The translations under genes and the position numbers were made by a program. From Kumtagia sp964244725 (GTDB lineage: Bacteria; Pseudomonadota; Alphaproteobacteria; Rhizobiales; Rhizobiaceae): a stretch of 64,000 bases of DNA. This document shows positions 63,601-64,000 of the stretch, one piece after another; within the stretch, counting starts at the first letter, position 1, and every line of letters begins with the position of its first letter. The notes beneath the pieces were generated by a model. It worked only from the letters and a program-made list of their open reading frames with translations, made no database searches and was not told the origin of the DNA. The DNA lies in assembly GCA_964244725.1 (NCBI GenBank), contig CAXTJQ010000019.1, forward strand, positions 1 to 64,000, in the 5' to 3' direction.

Positions 63601-64000
63601 TCAATCTTCCGGCCGAAAGTCCCCCGGCAAGACGCGCGCGAAGGTCAGCACGTCGACCGCCGACGCCTTGACCTTGCGCAGCGCGCGCGCCACGGCCGCG
63701 ACTGTGGCTCCAGTCGTGTAGACGTCGTCCACCACCAGCACCCGCCGTCCCACGACCCTTTCGGCCATGGCTTTGGGCACGGCGAACGCCGCGCGGACGT
63801 TGTCCTCGCGTTGCCTCTGCCCAAGCCCGACCTGTTGCCGCGTCATTTTCACGCGCGTCACGAGCCCCGGCTCGAACGGCAAGCCGGTATGGGCGCAGAC
63901 GGAGCGCGCCAACTCGGCCGACTGGTTGAACCGGCGCTTGAAAAAACGCCTCGGGTGAAGCGGAACGGGCATGACGACATCGGCCTCGGGCAGCAGTTCG
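63601..64000 (-). CDS. comF: ComF family phosphoribosyltransferase-like protein, cut by the window end
   Basis: The C-terminal 133 codons of ComF; its start lies beyond the right edge. Motifs: VVMPVPLHPRRFFKRRFNQS, then VVGRRVLVVDDVYTTGATVA (phosphoribosyl-pyrophosphate-binding loop). ComF is linked to DNA uptake in competent bacteria, but in others its role is unclear. It is upstream of grxC, same strand, 33 bases apart. Confidence 0.9.
   Translation of the reverse strand, partial: ELLPEADVVMPVPLHPRRFFKRRFNQSAELARSVCAHTGLPFEPGLVTRVKMTRQQVGLGQRQREDNVRAAFAVPKAMAERVVGRRVLVVDDVYTTGATVAAVARALRKVKASAVDVLTFARVLPGDFRPED

Overview
The window is GC-rich, densely coding DNA from an alphaproteobacterium, most likely of the order Hyphomicrobiales (Rhizobiales). 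The evidence is the block lysC-ptsP-prfA-prmC-DUF4167-clpB, an RpoH-type sigma factor, DUF1127, DUF982 and DUF6476 proteins, and a ubiG/DUF1178/nitrilase/grxC/comF group. I could not run any search. Family names come from motifs I can read, and species-level placement is not attempted.

Layout. Positions 1-14440 hold envelope peptidases (an M23 and a YkuD protein), the ClpB chaperone with a recognisable heat-shock promoter, a decayed IS5-type transposase, and the minus-strand lysC-ptsP-prfA-prmC-DUF4167 group. A tRNA-Arg(CCT) at 14666-14742 is the integration site of a 12.8 kb element. Its 3' 41 bp are repeated exactly at 27453-27493, next to a tyrosine integrase. Inside the element are two AlpA-like regulators, a primase-helicase with iteron-like repeats beside it, a small-terminase-like gene, a few head-tail type phage genes but no recognised capsid, portal or large terminase, and an AT-richer accessory segment with a GHKL ATPase and a small helical protein. 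This is how phage satellites are organised, and the accessory pair is a candidate defence module.

Positions 27500-36600 hold stress and signalling genes: a host-attachment family protein, MsrB, a PhyH dioxygenase, a DUF423 membrane protein, an orphan BrnA-like antitoxin, DUF1127, a TetR regulator with two palindromes in front of it, a second YkuD protein, an atypical OmpR-type regulator with a degenerate receiver, and a canonical regulator plus hybrid kinase. Positions 36900-53200 form a catabolic locus for a methylated or polyamine-like amine: a Rieske oxygenase, a class III aminotransferase, a PotABCD-like transporter with two tandem binding proteins, an amine oxidase, a BetI-like TetR, a methyltransferase, two phytoene-desaturase-like flavoproteins and a GcvT-like demethylase. 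Three intergenic copies of the operator TGAACnnnCATTCA(A/G)(T/A)AT precede every major transcription unit of this locus, so it looks like one regulon.

Positions 53200-64000 are housekeeping genes: rpoH, an RluD-type pseudouridine synthase, tRNA-Glu(CTC), a serralysin-like RTX protease, a GGDEF cyclase, a 2'-5' RNA ligase-like protein, ubiG, a nitrilase-superfamily amidase, grxC and a comF that runs off the right edge.
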